DNA from: Bacteroidota bacterium
GTDB taxonomy: Bacteria > Bacteroidota > JABWAT01
DNA length: 64,000 bases
Assembly (NCBI GenBank): GCA_020161835.1
Contig: JAIUNL010000001.1
Coordinates: forward strand, 310,001-374,000
Reading direction: 5' to 3'
Shown here: positions 27,201 to 36,188 of the stretch, one piece after another
Layout: every line of letters begins with the position of its first letter
Numbering within the stretch: position 1 is the first letter of the stretch
Program-made: the position numbers and the translations under genes
Notes under the pieces: model-generated
Databases searched by the model: none
Told to the model about the DNA's origin: nothing
The model's input: the letters and a program-made list of their open reading frames with translations, nothing else

Positions 27201-28848
27201 GATGTTTCAGAAAAACCTGATGTCCGTGACTTTCTCTCCAGCCGGGGTGCGGACCCAAAAAGGTGTTCAGCGAAAAGTGATCGCCTTCCCGTTCCCGGTC
27301 AATGCTCGGGTTGGTCACCACGGCTACTTTTTCTTTGATGAATTCGGGGATGTTGATGATATCCTCAACGAGAAACGCCAGCGGACCATCATAACCGGTA
27401 GCTGCAATCGGCTCTTTTCCGTTCGACATGAAATAAGACACATCGTCCCACTCGTCGGTCTTCCATCCCATCGCCATATAATGATTTACCGGAACGGGTT
27501 TGATTTCGATTTCTTTGGCGGATTTTTCACGTTTTGGCGTGATCAGGTGATCTTTTGCCGTGACTGAGTTTCCGATCCGGTTGACAACAAATTCTCTGAG
27601 CTTATTGTGACTGAAAACTTCAACTCCGCCGGAAATAATCTGATTGCCGGCGCCATCCTGCATCATAATCGGTCGTTTGAGCCAGATTCCTTTTTTCTCA
27701 CCGGGCGCAATCGGAACCGGATCATTTTCAAGCGATTCAAAATCAATCACGCCTTTTTCTGACGATGCAAAATATTCCTTGTCGGTTTCGCCGTACCACA
27801 ATGGACGCAGACCAAGTGCATCCACAGAAAAGACAATTTCATCTCCCTGTCTTGCAATAATGGCGGCCGGACCCTGAGCCGGCATCCCGATGACGCGGCG
27901 GAAGTGGGTGTACAGTTTTTTTGCCTGCTCATCCATTTTTTCAATTTCTGACCAGACCGGCGGAAATATCATTTCCATGGCTTCCATCAGGGTGAAATCT
28001 TCACGGAACATCAGATTTTCAACCATCCGGTCAAGATCCTGGGAATCCGAGCCGTTTTCTACAAGCTGAATTCCAAGCCGGGTTGCTTCCTTCCGAAGGC
28101 GCATAATGGTGTTGATTTCACCGTTGTGTCCCAGCGTAGAAAACATCTGTGCCCGTTCGTGGGTCGATTCAGTGTTGGTGGAATAACGACCGTGTCCGAG
28201 CGTAATTGCACTCCTGAAATCGGGATGTTTCAGTTCCGGAAAGTAATTTTCGAGTGTTCTTACGTCACCTCTCAGTTTATAAATCACCGAGTTCTGACTG
28301 AAGGAAACGACGTGAACGTCTGAGTACAATTTTTCAATTTTAAGATGAAGTTCGTGGCTTTTGTTTTCGGCGATGGATTTACGTCCCTGCGGAACCATGG
28401 CGATATGCCAGTACAGCGGCTCCAAAGCCTTTCCTCTCACGCCAAGGGCTTCATGCGAAACCGACATTTTTGAGGAAATGAGAACGTCGTAACCGGCACC
28501 GTTCAGAAGTTGTTCGATCGACTTGATAATCGCCAGCTGCCGTTCGGATGTATTTCGGCGGATCATCAGGTGAAGGATGGTAAATTGCGGATTGAAAACC
28601 TGGCGGGAATCGAGTCCGGCCAGTTCAAGTTTTTTGGCCCAGATGAGTTTTGGAATATCCGTCTGGATGCCCGTTCCGTCACCTTCCTGATTGATTTCCC
28701 CGGTGCGGTGTCCCATGTTATCGAGAGCTTTCAGCACCCGGCGGACATTCCCGTGCGTTGCCATTCCGTTTTTCCGGACGAGCGCAATGATTGCACATGC
28801 ATCATGTTCAAGATCGAACCGGTTGATCTGATAAGTTGAATTTCCCAT
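24286..28848 (-). CDS. gltB: Glutamate synthase, large subunit
   Basis: A 1520-residue protein with the full GltB architecture. A class II glutamine amidotransferase domain (1 to about 430) has the nucleophile Cys18 in EHDACAI, normally exposed by removal of the short propeptide. The central domain (about 480-770) is followed by an FMN-binding synthase barrel (about 800-1170) with the [3Fe-4S] ligands C1101, C1107 and C1112 (CTICRDCNLGTC). A C-terminal GXGXG beta-helix ends the protein. It makes two glutamates from glutamine and 2-oxoglutarate. The ATG at 28848 is chosen because TTGGAG lies seven bases upstream; the longer frame would begin with that TTG. No gltD is adjacent, so the electron-donating subunit must be encoded elsewhere. 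A Bacteroidota-type promoter lies at 28885-28914. Confidence 0.95.
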   Translation of the reverse strand: MGNSTYQINRFDLEHDACAIIALVRKNGMATHGNVRRVLKALDNMGHRTGEINQEGDGTGIQTDIPKLIWAKKLELAGLDSRQVFNPQFTILHLMIRRNTSERQLAIIKSIEQLLNGAGYDVLISSKMSVSHEALGVRGKALEPLYWHIAMVPQGRKSIAENKSHELHLKIEKLYSDVHVVSFSQNSVIYKLRGDVRTLENYFPELKHPDFRSAITLGHGRYSTNTESTHERAQMFSTLGHNGEINTIMRLRKEATRLGIQLVENGSDSQDLDRMVENLMFREDFTLMEAMEMIFPPVWSEIEKMDEQAKKLYTHFRRVIGMPAQGPAAIIARQGDEIVFSVDALGLRPLWYGETDKEYFASSEKGVIDFESLENDPVPIAPGEKKGIWLKRPIMMQDGAGNQIISGGVEVFSHNKLREFVVNRIGNSVTAKDHLITPKREKSAKEIEIKPVPVNHYMAMGWKTDEWDDVSYFMSNGKEPIAATGYDGPLAFLVEDIINIPEFIKEKVAVVTNPSIDREREGDHFSLNTFLGPHPGWRESHGHQVFLKHPVLVAGSLNDEWIHAHSPALTLTDILHQAEPHMDILPVSLLAENEFPGDEDYHKKVELITNSISTSSGSLIVLDDRGFTDSPTYAMDPFVFLARLNRALDEKYGVRGRCLRLETSIILVSGQLRNTHDCIIALGLGADALVPYLVFERALENKENSEKKIASLVAALNSGIEKVISTLGIHDLSGYAPLFAAIGLKADLANAIGITNALGDEKIGFGFAELVGLLSKRKEALSKDLLRLKPDAHLYPKVWKSIAEVAQGRMTYSDYLDKLRKVTEKTPVSIRHLFDIETGKAPVESCDISIDGYDGPFYVSAMSFGSQGEISYKTYAEGAARENLICMNGEGGELPEIMGKYFRNRGQQVASGRFGVNATLLNSARFIEIKVGQGAKPGEGGHLPGFKVTAKIAEARHTKTGVDLISPSNNHDIYSIEDLAQLIEELKTVNPFALISVKIPAIPNIGPIATGVAKASADIIAISGFDGGTGAARRHSLKYVGFPTELAVFESHQALVSAGLRSKVEVWADGGVKSTDDILKLMALGANRVGMGTMAMVAIGCTICRDCNLGTCHTGITAHFPTKEAAFAAGLETYEPRNYEHAVEHLSHLLRTMKESLAKQAAALGFSTLQDLVGQNHVLKQSRAFDKIDLKPMTLPSLGPVSGASADEDWFMVQKPKTGLSKMIGETLLLSIEKGHDKILYRDDRIANTDRAFGAATAGELARLALKGTPFNGEIFLDLTGGSIPGNGLGSFITPQLHIRIQGGVQDGSAKGASGGKMSVLKGMNHNGKSLDGSVGKCFAYGAQGGRFFVQGYADSRTCIRLSGADVVFGKRITEKYDMADPLMILEKAALKGFAFEYMTSGKIVVLGDPGPWMCSGMTGGTIYFRLYPELGLTVDTLKLRLASNAKIAFRELDETDESAVTDLLTDYQAELRGTGMAEQLIEADKIGEDLKQLKSLFVAALPMTQVVTKPETAAEPHKH

Positions 28849-28884
28849 AACTTGCTCCAACAGTGGCTAGTACGCTTATGTACA

Positions 28885-28914
28885 CAAAAATATACAAATT
28901 CACAAAACAAGCAA
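28885..28914 (-). promoter_or_regulatory. Bacteroidota-type promoter of gltB
   Basis: On the minus strand TTG (28914-28912), 19 bases, then TATTTTTG (28892-28885), matching TTG-N19/20-TAnnTTTG. Transcription would begin about 30 bases before the gltB ATG. Confidence 0.65.
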
Positions 28915-29499
28915 CACTCCACCTTAATTATTAAGATTTTGCATGCGTTTTTTTAAGTATTTGATTGTATTGCAAGAATAATGCCGAATGAAAAATCAAA
29001 AAAGACCATTTTGGGTTTAATAACTTCCGTCGGGAAAATACGTTCACCGCAGAGGCGCTGAGAACGCAGGGCGGGGGGAGATTATTTATGATTTGAATGT
29101 GGTAGAGACGACCCACTGGGGCGTCTCCGTAATTTGGGATTTCACCTTTTTTTGGAGGGAAAAGCGTTGAACACAGTTGCTGAAATACTGGATTCCTCCC
29201 GCTTGCGGGACGGGAATGACAACCCTCTTTGATTAGCAAAAACAATGCTATTGTCATCCCCGCGAAGGCGGGCTAACGAAGTTCTGCGGAGCTCATCCAT
29301 GCCTTTTTTCCTAAAATCCCTTCCTTATAGACAGCCCCTGCGAATTAAAAATTAAAAAATCTCCCTCCGCTCTGCTCCCCTCTGTGATTAACTCAGAGCT
29401 CCTCTGTGGTTAAATGTATTTGCCTTCTGTATTAAACCAAAAAAACGAATTTGCCTTTCTCTGCGCCCTCAGCGCCTCTGCGGTGAAATCCCCCGCATT
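28915..29499. repeat. Repeat-filled intergenic region
   Basis: No credible gene. Members of four repeat families follow one another: a CACCGCAGAGGCGCTGAGAA unit (29045-29070); a hairpin GAGACG...CGTCTC (29101-29131); two degenerate copies of the CCCGCGAAGGCGGG palindrome (29188-29222 and 29251-29273, in opposite orientation); and a composite CTCTGTGGTTAAATG ... CGCCTCTGCGGTGAAA block (29357-29492) similar to the tandem units at 17967-18297. The clustering of unrelated families suggests that this gap, like that at 17.8 kb, is a tolerant landing zone. Confidence 0.75.
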
Positions 29500-30831
29500 T
29501 TACCCGTTTTTTCTGATTTCTTTCCCGATCCGGCAGTCCAGACATTTTTTCTTTGAACACCAGTTGTTGTACAGGTTCAGCAATCCCCAGTGGAAGGTGG
29601 TGGTGTGGTCGGTGATTCCGAATTTTTGTCTCATGGTTTTATCTATGGCAATATCCTGCCGTTGCGGAAAGGAATCACACAAACTCAGAACCAGATCCTG
29701 TAAATCGGGTCGTTTAAATTCTCTCGCATATAAATAAAGGACCGGGAACCAGGTGTTGAACAAAATCGAGGCTTTTCGTTCTTTCCCGATTTTATACGCC
29801 GGTGATGATTTGACAGATAACAGATTCATCAGATCCGGGAAAATTTTCTCTGGCCGAGATCCCATATTCAAATGGGCTTCCAGGGTCAGAATCAGTGGTT
29901 TCAGGAATCCGGTTTGATAATATCTTCCAACCAGTTCGGCAGCCGATTTAAGTCTTTCTTCTGGTTGATTCACGGCTCTGACTGATTTTGTTTTCCACTC
30001 GGAAGGATGAAAAAGATTTCCGCGCTGCAAAATATCTTTCCTTATTTTTTCGATGGGATTCACTCCAAACTCAGGTTCTTCCTCCAATCCGGCTAGAAAA
30101 AACCATTCAGAAAGCAGGGGCTGACCCGTTTCTCCGGTAATATCCGGCCAATCTAAAACCGGAAGTTCTCTCGCCAGGCGTTCAAACCGTTCTTTGTTGG
30201 ATGGATAGCCAAGCGCCCTGAAAAATCCTTCAAATAAAAGCTGATCCCAAACATACCTTTTCCCTTTCAGATAAACCGGATTTGCAGTCAGTTCTTTGAG
30301 GCGGATGGCAAACCGGTTCACTTTTTCCAGAAAAGCAAGGTGACCAAGTTCTGTCAGCCAGGCTTTGGTGAGGGTCTGACTCACACCCTGAAGCTGACCG
30401 CCGCACGGAATATCTGTTTTGAAATTGAGTTTTTCCTGCAGAGACAAAACCCCGATCAAATCCTGAAAACTCAGCATTTTCGACAAAGTGAGATGAGGTA
30501 TTCCGGTTCCGTTTTTTGCCGGAACTGACTCGTATCCGGGAAGATTGTAAAAGGAAACGTGGAGGATGCAGTGGTTGTAGGCGGGATCGGTTGAATGCCG
30601 GTGGGTAAACCAGTCTTCTGACTGAACGTGAAGTTCAACGGAGCCGCGAACCGGTTTTCGGTCCAGAAGTAAAACGGCGTCCTGAAAATCAGGTCCGTTC
30701 GACTCGTTTTCCCTTCCGGGATTGTGGATTTCTACAGAACGGCCGTCGTCAGTGGTTAAGGTTTTACCAAAAAGATAACCTGAAGACCATAAACGGGCCA
30801 GATACAGCTCGGGAAAAGCAGAAGCAGACAT
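29500..30831 (-). CDS. DUF2851 family protein
   Basis: A 443-residue cytoplasmic protein of a family found mainly in Bacteroidota and relatives. Recognisable are the N-terminal blocks LARLWSSG, NPGRENESNGPDFQDAVL, GSVELHVQSEDWFTH and YNHCILHVSF, and the C-terminal cysteine cluster WCSKKKCLDCRIG, which may bind a metal. No function has been established for the family. The gene begins 44 bases downstream of pyrF on the same strand, probably co-transcribed. The complete set of family blocks suggests it is intact. Assignment to the family is firm; biological role is unknown. Confidence 0.83.
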   Translation of the reverse strand: MSASAFPELYLARLWSSGYLFGKTLTTDDGRSVEIHNPGRENESNGPDFQDAVLLLDRKPVRGSVELHVQSEDWFTHRHSTDPAYNHCILHVSFYNLPGYESVPAKNGTGIPHLTLSKMLSFQDLIGVLSLQEKLNFKTDIPCGGQLQGVSQTLTKAWLTELGHLAFLEKVNRFAIRLKELTANPVYLKGKRYVWDQLLFEGFFRALGYPSNKERFERLARELPVLDWPDITGETGQPLLSEWFFLAGLEEEPEFGVNPIEKIRKDILQRGNLFHPSEWKTKSVRAVNQPEERLKSAAELVGRYYQTGFLKPLILTLEAHLNMGSRPEKIFPDLMNLLSVKSSPAYKIGKERKASILFNTWFPVLYLYAREFKRPDLQDLVLSLCDSFPQRQDIAIDKTMRQKFGITDHTTTFHWGLLNLYNNWCSKKKCLDCRIGKEIRKNG

Positions 30832-30875
30832 AAAACACCATGGATTGGTTCGGAATCTGCTTCAAAAATAGGAAA

Positions 30876-31700
30876 TCAAACCGAAAGAGTAAACCTGAAC
30901 TTATTGATCTTTTCGAAATACTCAGTTGCCTTTTGGTTCACAATCCGTTTATAATTTTCCTCGGAGGAGGAATAAATGATGTCACGGCCAACATTAATCA
31001 GTGCACCACGGCTTTGACGGTTTACCGAATTCCGGATTGTCGCTTCCAGATCACCACCCTGAGCACCGATTCCGGGCACCAAGAACGGCATTTCTCCGGC
31101 TTGTTGTCTGATTGCTTTTAAATCGGGCGCCTGGGTTGCACCGGTTACCAATCCGATATTGTCATTTTTATTCCAGGAAACAGCTTTATCAATCACTTCC
31201 TGATATAAATATTTTCCGTTTTCGAGTTTAAGTCTTTGGAAATCAGCCGAACCTGGATTGCTGGTTAAGGCCAGAAGAAAAATTCCCTTGTCTTCACGGC
31301 GGATAAACGGTTCAATGGAATCAAAACCCATGTACGGAGCAACGGTCACACAATCGAACTGATATTCATCAAAGAAGGTTTCGGCATATTTTTCTGAACT
31401 GTTGCCAATGTCGCCAACTTTTGCATCTGCAATGGAAAGAACGTGTGGCGGAATTAAAGTTAACAGTTCACGAAGGGTTTGCCAGCCCATTTCACCAAGC
31501 GATTCAAAAAAGGCAATGTTGAATTTATAGGCAGCGGCAACATCCTTAGTTGACTCAATAATATCCTTGCAAAAAGTCAGAATGGGATCGGGTGATTCCA
31601 TCAGGTGCATCGGAAGTTTATTAAAATCAGGATCCACCCCAATGCAGAGCAGGCTGTTGCTTGTCAGAATGGCCTGATTCAGCTTTTGATTATATTTCAT
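30876..31700 (-). CDS. pyrF: Orotidine 5'-phosphate decarboxylase (long, type 2 form)
   Basis: A 274-residue TIM-barrel enzyme that converts OMP to UMP, the last step of de novo pyrimidine synthesis. The catalytic Asp-x-Lys-x-x-Asp array is present in ADAKVGDIGNS. Near the N-terminus lies CIGVDPDFNKLP, and in the middle FLLALTSNPGS, typical of the roughly 270-residue PyrF subfamily. The ATG at 31700 is chosen on family length; the frame extends upstream to 31757 through low-complexity sequence without family similarity. The Shine-Dalgarno is weak (GAAAGAA). Followed by the DUF2851 gene. Confidence 0.93.
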   Translation of the reverse strand: MKYNQKLNQAILTSNSLLCIGVDPDFNKLPMHLMESPDPILTFCKDIIESTKDVAAAYKFNIAFFESLGEMGWQTLRELLTLIPPHVLSIADAKVGDIGNSSEKYAETFFDEYQFDCVTVAPYMGFDSIEPFIRREDKGIFLLALTSNPGSADFQRLKLENGKYLYQEVIDKAVSWNKNDNIGLVTGATQAPDLKAIRQQAGEMPFLVPGIGAQGGDLEATIRNSVNRQSRGALINVGRDIIYSSSEENYKRIVNQKATEYFEKINKFRFTLSV

Positions 31701-31877
31701 TTTTTTCTTTCGTGAAAAAATTTTTCCGAAAAACACACAGAAACAGAACGTTGTCATTCCCGCGAAGGCGGGAATGACAACAAAAAAATTTCTTACCCTC
31801 TGCTCCGCATCCCGTGACCTGTAATCCGTGACCCGTGATTCCCCGGTCCCCCGTCCCTTGTCACCTGTCCCCGGCTG
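31701..31877. repeat. Intergenic palindrome and CCCGTGACC quasi-repeat between serS and pyrF
   Basis: 31751-31780 is a perfect palindrome of the CCCGCGAAGGCGGG family: a 13-base-pair stem, TTGTCATTCCCGC / GCGGGAATGACAA, around GAAG. 31809-31873 is a run of near-repeats (cccgtgacctgtaatccgtgacccgtgatt...) in inverse orientation to 489-562. On the minus strand the palindrome lies between the serS stop and pyrF and could weaken read-through. Confidence 0.7.
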
Positions 31878-33158
31878 TTACGCCGGTTCGATCACGTCAA
31901 ATCTTGTATAATGTCTCAGCACTTCCGGGATGGTAATAGATCCGTCGGCGTTCTGATTGTTTTCAAGTAAACTCACCATTAACCGGGAAGTTGCAAGTCC
32001 GGAACCGTTGAGCGTGTGAACATATTCAGGTTTGGAATTGGCATCCGGTTTAAAGCGGATGTTGGCCCGTCTTGCCTGAAAATCCTGAAAATTGGAACAG
32101 GAAGACGCTTCGAGATATTTATTTTCTGCAGGCGACCACACTTCAATGTCATAACATTTGGCAGCGTTGAAACTCAGATCACCCGTGCAAAGCAGAAGAA
32201 TCCGGTAAGGAACTTTCAGCGCCTTCAGAATATTTTCAACATCATTCACCATATTTTCCAGTTCGTTATACGACCCGACCGGATTTGCAAACTTCACCAG
32301 TTCAACTTTATTAAATTGGTGAACACGTAAAAATCCTTTGGTATCTTTTCCGTAAGAACCGGCTTCCCGGCGGAAACAGGCTGAATATCCGCAGTACTTT
32401 ACAGTTAATTCTTCAGCTTTGAAGGTTTCATTCCGGTGAAGGTTGGTGATGGGTACTTCTGCGGTCGGAATGAGGTAAAGTCCGTCTGCCTGAATGGTGT
32501 ACATGTCTTCGGCAAATTTAGGAAGCTGACCGGTTCCCTTCATCGACTCTTCATTCACCACGAATGGCGGAAAAATTTCCTTGTATCCGTGATTGGCTGT
32601 GTGGGTATCCAGAAAGAAATTGATCAAAGCCCGCTCAAGTGCAGCACCTTTCCCGACATAAACCGGGAATCCTGAACCCGAAATTTTGGCGCCACGTTCA
32701 AAATCCAGAATACCGCATTTTTTACCGAGTTCTATATGATCAAGCGGTTTGAATTCTTTTGTAAAAGTACCGGTTTCCCAACGGCGGACTTCCACATTAT
32801 CTGCAGCTGATTTTCCAACAGGGACCGAGTCATGAGGAATGTTGGGTGTGTACAATAAAATCTCGTTGATTTTATTTTCTGCCTCGCTGAGTTCGGTGTC
32901 GAGTTCCTTGATGCGGTCAGAAACGGTTTTCATCTCAGCAATCAGGGAATCTGCATTTTCTTTGTTTTTCTTTTTCTGCGCAATGTCATTGGTGACGGTA
33001 TTGCGGGTGGCTTTCAGCGTTTCAACTTCACCGATAAGTGTGCGGCGGCGAACGTCGAGTTCTAAAATCTGATCGATTTTTTTCGGATCGTCAAGTTTCG
33101 ATTCGATTTTGGCTTTGTAGGTATCCGGATTTTCACGGATGAGTTTCAGATCGAGCAT
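31878..33158 (-). CDS. serS: Seryl-tRNA synthetase
   Basis: A 426-residue class II aminoacyl-tRNA synthetase. The N-terminal long coiled-coil arm (about 28-100, rich in Lys/Glu/Leu), which recognises the long variable arm of tRNA-Ser, is present. Motif 2 ([22 protein letters not shown]) and the motif 3 region ([19 protein letters not shown]) are intact, as is the TAEVP serine-binding loop. Size is standard for bacteria. Its start lies one base after the stop of the RmlD-like gene on the same strand, so it is translated from a shared transcript. No T-box or other leader is possible at this spacing. Confidence 0.96.
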   Translation of the reverse strand: MLDLKLIRENPDTYKAKIESKLDDPKKIDQILELDVRRRTLIGEVETLKATRNTVTNDIAQKKKNKENADSLIAEMKTVSDRIKELDTELSEAENKINEILLYTPNIPHDSVPVGKSAADNVEVRRWETGTFTKEFKPLDHIELGKKCGILDFERGAKISGSGFPVYVGKGAALERALINFFLDTHTANHGYKEIFPPFVVNEESMKGTGQLPKFAEDMYTIQADGLYLIPTAEVPITNLHRNETFKAEELTVKYCGYSACFRREAGSYGKDTKGFLRVHQFNKVELVKFANPVGSYNELENMVNDVENILKALKVPYRILLLCTGDLSFNAAKCYDIEVWSPAENKYLEASSCSNFQDFQARRANIRFKPDANSKPEYVHTLNGSGLATSRLMVSLLENNQNADGSITIPEVLRHYTRFDVIEPA

Positions 33159-33159
33159 G

Positions 33160-34089
33160 TTAAATGAGTCCTGCTTGTTTTAACTGTTGGCGGAAGCGGA
33201 TGAGTCCTTCTTCCGTGGTTGAAAATTTCATTCCAAGTTCAGCTTCTGCTTTCAGGATGATAAGCCCTGAATTGAGCGGTCTTGGTGCGGGCTGATTCAG
33301 ACTGGCTGTCAGAACCGGCGAAATCAATTTTTTATTGTAGCCGAAGACTTCGGCGAGCTTGATGGCAAAATCGAAACGTGATCCGATATCCGATCCGGCG
33401 GCGTTGTAAATGCCGTGAACGTTTTTGATAACGCCATGATAAATGGCTTCTGCAAGATCTTCAACCAGAGTTGAATTTCCGATCTGATCGGTCACAATAT
33501 TGACCGGTTTATTCTCTTTTAGTTGCTGAACCAGCCAGATAGCAAAATTGGATTTCGTTCCGGTCCCGAGTCCGTAAACGACCATCGTTCTGAAAATCAG
33601 AAAATCGGGTCCTGAAGCGATTGTTTCATTTTCACTGGCCAGTTTCGATTTTCCGTAATAGGAAATCGGATTCACCCGTGCATCTTCCCGGTACGGACCG
33701 TTTTTTCCGTCAAAAACGTAATCCGTTGAAACGTGAACCAGTTTGATGTCGAGTGCTTTTGAAATTTCAGCGAGATGTCTAACCCCATCCACGTTAATTT
33801 TCCAGCAAGCTTCTTTTTCAGTCTCACATTTATCTACATGCGTCATGGCGGCACAGTTGATGATGGCATCCGGCTCAAAATTTTTCACCAGTTCACGAAC
33901 GGCTTTTCTGTCGGTGATGTCGAGTGAAGCATATCCGCACGACACATCATCAAGCAGCAAGGTTTCGCCTTTTGCCGTTGCCAGAACATCAAACCGGGAA
34001 TCCCGGCTGAAAAGCTGAATCACTTTCTGGCCAAGAAGTCCGTTTGCTCCGGTAACCAAAATCCGCTGAAACTGACTTGTTCCGCTCAT
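33160..34089 (-). CDS. RmlD-like NAD(P)-dependent sugar reductase (dTDP-4-dehydrorhamnose reductase family)
   Basis: A 309-residue short-chain dehydrogenase with the N-terminal Rossmann motif [11 protein letters not shown], the family segment [31 protein letters not shown] and the catalytic YYGKSK. These are hallmarks of the RmlD substrate-binding family, which reduces dTDP-4-keto-L-rhamnose. The other dTDP-rhamnose genes (rmlA, B, C) are not adjacent, and the neighbours are a sugar-kinase-like gene and serS, so the exact substrate is open; some members belong to MAT2B-like proteins. Its ATG overlaps the stop of the upstream kinase-like gene by four bases (ATGA), which implies co-translation. 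Confidence 0.82.
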   Translation of the reverse strand: MSGTSQFQRILVTGANGLLGQKVIQLFSRDSRFDVLATAKGETLLLDDVSCGYASLDITDRKAVRELVKNFEPDAIINCAAMTHVDKCETEKEACWKINVDGVRHLAEISKALDIKLVHVSTDYVFDGKNGPYREDARVNPISYYGKSKLASENETIASGPDFLIFRTMVVYGLGTGTKSNFAIWLVQQLKENKPVNIVTDQIGNSTLVEDLAEAIYHGVIKNVHGIYNAAGSDIGSRFDFAIKLAEVFGYNKKLISPVLTASLNQPAPRPLNSGLIILKAEAELGMKFSTTEEGLIRFRQQLKQAGLI

Positions 34090-35015
34090 AACAAAGCTCC
34101 GTTGATTCTCATGTGCTCAACCTTCCGTGCAAATCCGGTTTTTCCTGCAGCAAGTTCTGCCAGTTTCATGGCTTTCTGAAGCGAGAGTTTTAAACTTTTT
34201 GTTTTAATCATCTGATAGGTATAAACTGAACCCAAAATATCTCCGCAACCTACTGATGACGGGTTTTCTGTCTGACTGAACGGACGCAAAATGTGACTGT
34301 TGATCGAATTCAAAACTTTTTCCCAGGCGACAACACCACGGTCACCCTTATTGATCAGAACAAAATCAACTTTTCCATCAATCATAGCCAGTTTCAGAAT
34401 TCCCTTTTCGGTAAGTCCGGCTGCTAAAAACAGCATCTGCATTTCACGCTGGGTGACCTGGACAGAATTGATCTGACTGAATAACTCACTTAATTCTGCT
34501 TTCATTCCGTCCGGATTATTCCTGAAATCAGTAAAAAGGCGTTCAGCTTTTACATGCAGATTCACATGAATAAATGCTGAAGGATATTTTTGTCGGATCA
34601 GCTTCAGGTCTGAAAACTGAAGGTCATAACCCGTATGAAAATTGACATAAACGGCAGCTGGTTCAAGGTCAGGTAAATGATTCATTGAAATTGACTGTTC
34701 TGAACTCTGAACTAAAAGATAGCTTAATTCACCGCCGGCTTTTTGAATAACCTGAACCCGGTCATTTTTCTCATCTGACTGATAAATTCCATCCGTCACA
34801 AGGAATGGAAGCTGTTTAAGTTCAGCTTTAACCGTCTCAATTGAATCTGCCTCAACCGGGAAAACCGGGAAAATCCGGTCCTGCTTTTCCATCACGGATG
34901 ACAAAGCATAAAGAGACCAGGCAATTCCGCCCGGCTCAAAATTGACTGAGCCATCCTGATTTTGAAATCCGTCCCAGCAAAAATGCCCCAGAACGATGAT
35001 AGATGAAGAATTCAT
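34086..35015 (-). CDS. PfkB-like carbohydrate kinase
   Basis: A 309-residue protein with ribokinase-fold features: GHFCWDGF and FEPGGIAWSLYAL near the start (substrate side), VNLHVKAERLF in the middle, VLINKGDRGVVAW, and the C-terminal SSVGCGDILGSVYTY, where the anion-hole/catalytic GxGD motif sits. It differs from well-studied members in most other places, so the substrate is not predictable. It begins the PfkB-like / RmlD-like / serS run and overlaps the reductase gene by four bases, suggesting that the two act on related sugars. It is the last minus-strand gene before the strand switch near the presumed origin. Confidence 0.68.
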   Translation of the reverse strand: MNSSSIIVLGHFCWDGFQNQDGSVNFEPGGIAWSLYALSSVMEKQDRIFPVFPVEADSIETVKAELKQLPFLVTDGIYQSDEKNDRVQVIQKAGGELSYLLVQSSEQSISMNHLPDLEPAAVYVNFHTGYDLQFSDLKLIRQKYPSAFIHVNLHVKAERLFTDFRNNPDGMKAELSELFSQINSVQVTQREMQMLFLAAGLTEKGILKLAMIDGKVDFVLINKGDRGVVAWEKVLNSINSHILRPFSQTENPSSVGCGDILGSVYTYQMIKTKSLKLSLQKAMKLAELAAGKTGFARKVEHMRINGALL

Positions 35016-35194
35016 GCTTACTTTTCGTTAAACTTTAAAGATACGATTTTGCAGTTGGAAGGAAAAAAGAAGAGTCATCTAAATTGACTCTTTATTTTGG
35101 TTTTAATTTTTACCCGTTCTGGCTTCAAATACTAATATTTACTAATTTTGCTTGCTCTGCCAATCTTCATTTTATCAAGCCCGGGAAATTTTCA

Positions 35195-35788
35195 ATGAAA
35201 TTAAAATCTGGTTTATTGTTTTGCATTTTTTTCAGTGCAGGTTCTGTTTTCGGTCAGGTTTCTGATTCTCTCAGTCAAAATAATCCATCTCTTTTTACTG
35301 TCAGACCCAAATCAGCAGATCTAAAGGTATTAAAAACACCCGACCCTTTTTATTCAGAGACAGTAAAGGTGCTTTCATTAAACGATCGGGTTTCAGTCGT
35401 GGATTCAATGGGATCCTTTTATAAGATAACTTCAGAAAATGGCGATTTTTCTGGCTTTGTCCCAAAATTATCCGTCTTACGTTCAGGTGCTGATGATTCA
35501 AAAAATCTGGTTTTAGTTAAGGATACAAGTGATATTCCTTTTCAGGTTGAACTTAAAAAAACCGATTTCATCATTGGTGTTTTGGCACTGGGATTAGCCT
35601 TCGACTATGCATTCACAACTTCTGATATGAACTCAGCTCTGAAAAAAATTAAAGACTCAAAAGTTGATATCAATACAGAAAGGTTTGAAAGTTCAAGAGA
35701 TACAAAATTTACACTGGCTGTTATTTTCGGTCTTGTGGGTTTGTATGAAGTTTATTCATCGGTTTCTGAAGTAAAAACAAACCCCTGA
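35195..35788 (+). CDS. Exported or membrane SH3-like domain protein
   Basis: A 197-residue protein. Residues 1-20 are a signal peptide (LLFCIFFSAGSVFGQ). Residues about 30-95 form a bacterial SH3-like domain (STVRP-like opening, VKVLSLNDRVSVVDS, SGFVPKLSVL). Two hydrophobic segments follow (about 118-135 and 168-185), separated by a charged stretch. Such SH3b domains often bind cell-wall peptides. The ATG at 35195 is used because the signal peptide begins there; the frame upstream is not protein-like. A TAATTTTG box at 35143-35150 could be a -7 element, but its -33 partner is missing. First plus-strand gene after the strand switch, separated from dnaN by the DnaA-box region. Confidence 0.65.
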   Translation: MKLKSGLLFCIFFSAGSVFGQVSDSLSQNNPSLFTVRPKSADLKVLKTPDPFYSETVKVLSLNDRVSVVDSMGSFYKITSENGDFSGFVPKLSVLRSGADDSKNLVLVKDTSDIPFQVELKKTDFIIGVLALGLAFDYAFTTSDMNSALKKIKDSKVDINTERFESSRDTKFTLAVIFGLVGLYEVYSSVSEVKTNP

Positions 35789-36188
35789 AAAAGCTGAAAG
35801 TGGTACCAATTCTTTCCAAAACTTTCCAGCACTTAAAAAGATGTGAATCATCCCGTTCAATACTTTCATTTATGGAAGAAAAAATTTACTTTTACTTGTT
35901 CACATCATGGTGTGGACAAGCATTGGAAAACAGGTTGAATCTCTGTGAATAACTAAGTGTTTTTCGGGTTCTGCCAAAAGTACTGTGGATGAGTGGGGAT
36001 AATCTGTGGGCAAATAACCCTTTTTATCAGCCAGAGAAAGTGGATAAGTCAGGGTTCGATTTCAGGTCAGAAATGGCCTCAGACCCGAAAGTTAACCAGT
36101 TATCAACATACCCACAGTCTCTACAAGTTTTCTACATCAACATTTTAAATCTTAAGTATTATTATTTTTCCTTTCAGGGAGCAAGCGC
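35789..36188. other. Candidate replication origin (oriC) upstream of dnaN
   Basis: A 400-base gap without genes. It holds one perfect DnaA box, TGTGAATAA (35944-35952), and at least seven one-mismatch boxes: 35842-35850, 35896-35904, 35911-35919, 35984-35992, 35994-36002, 36039-36047 and 36100-36108. An AT-rich stretch at about 36133-36172 next to dnaN could be the unwinding element. Genes to the left run mostly leftward and genes to the right mostly rightward, as expected around an origin. The dnaN promoter must also lie here, but I cannot place it. Confidence 0.7.

Noticed and set aside
35143..35150. TAATTTTG box as promoter of the SH3-like gene
   Set aside because: The -7 element fits but no TTG stands 19-20 bases upstream, so it is mentioned only in the gene entry.
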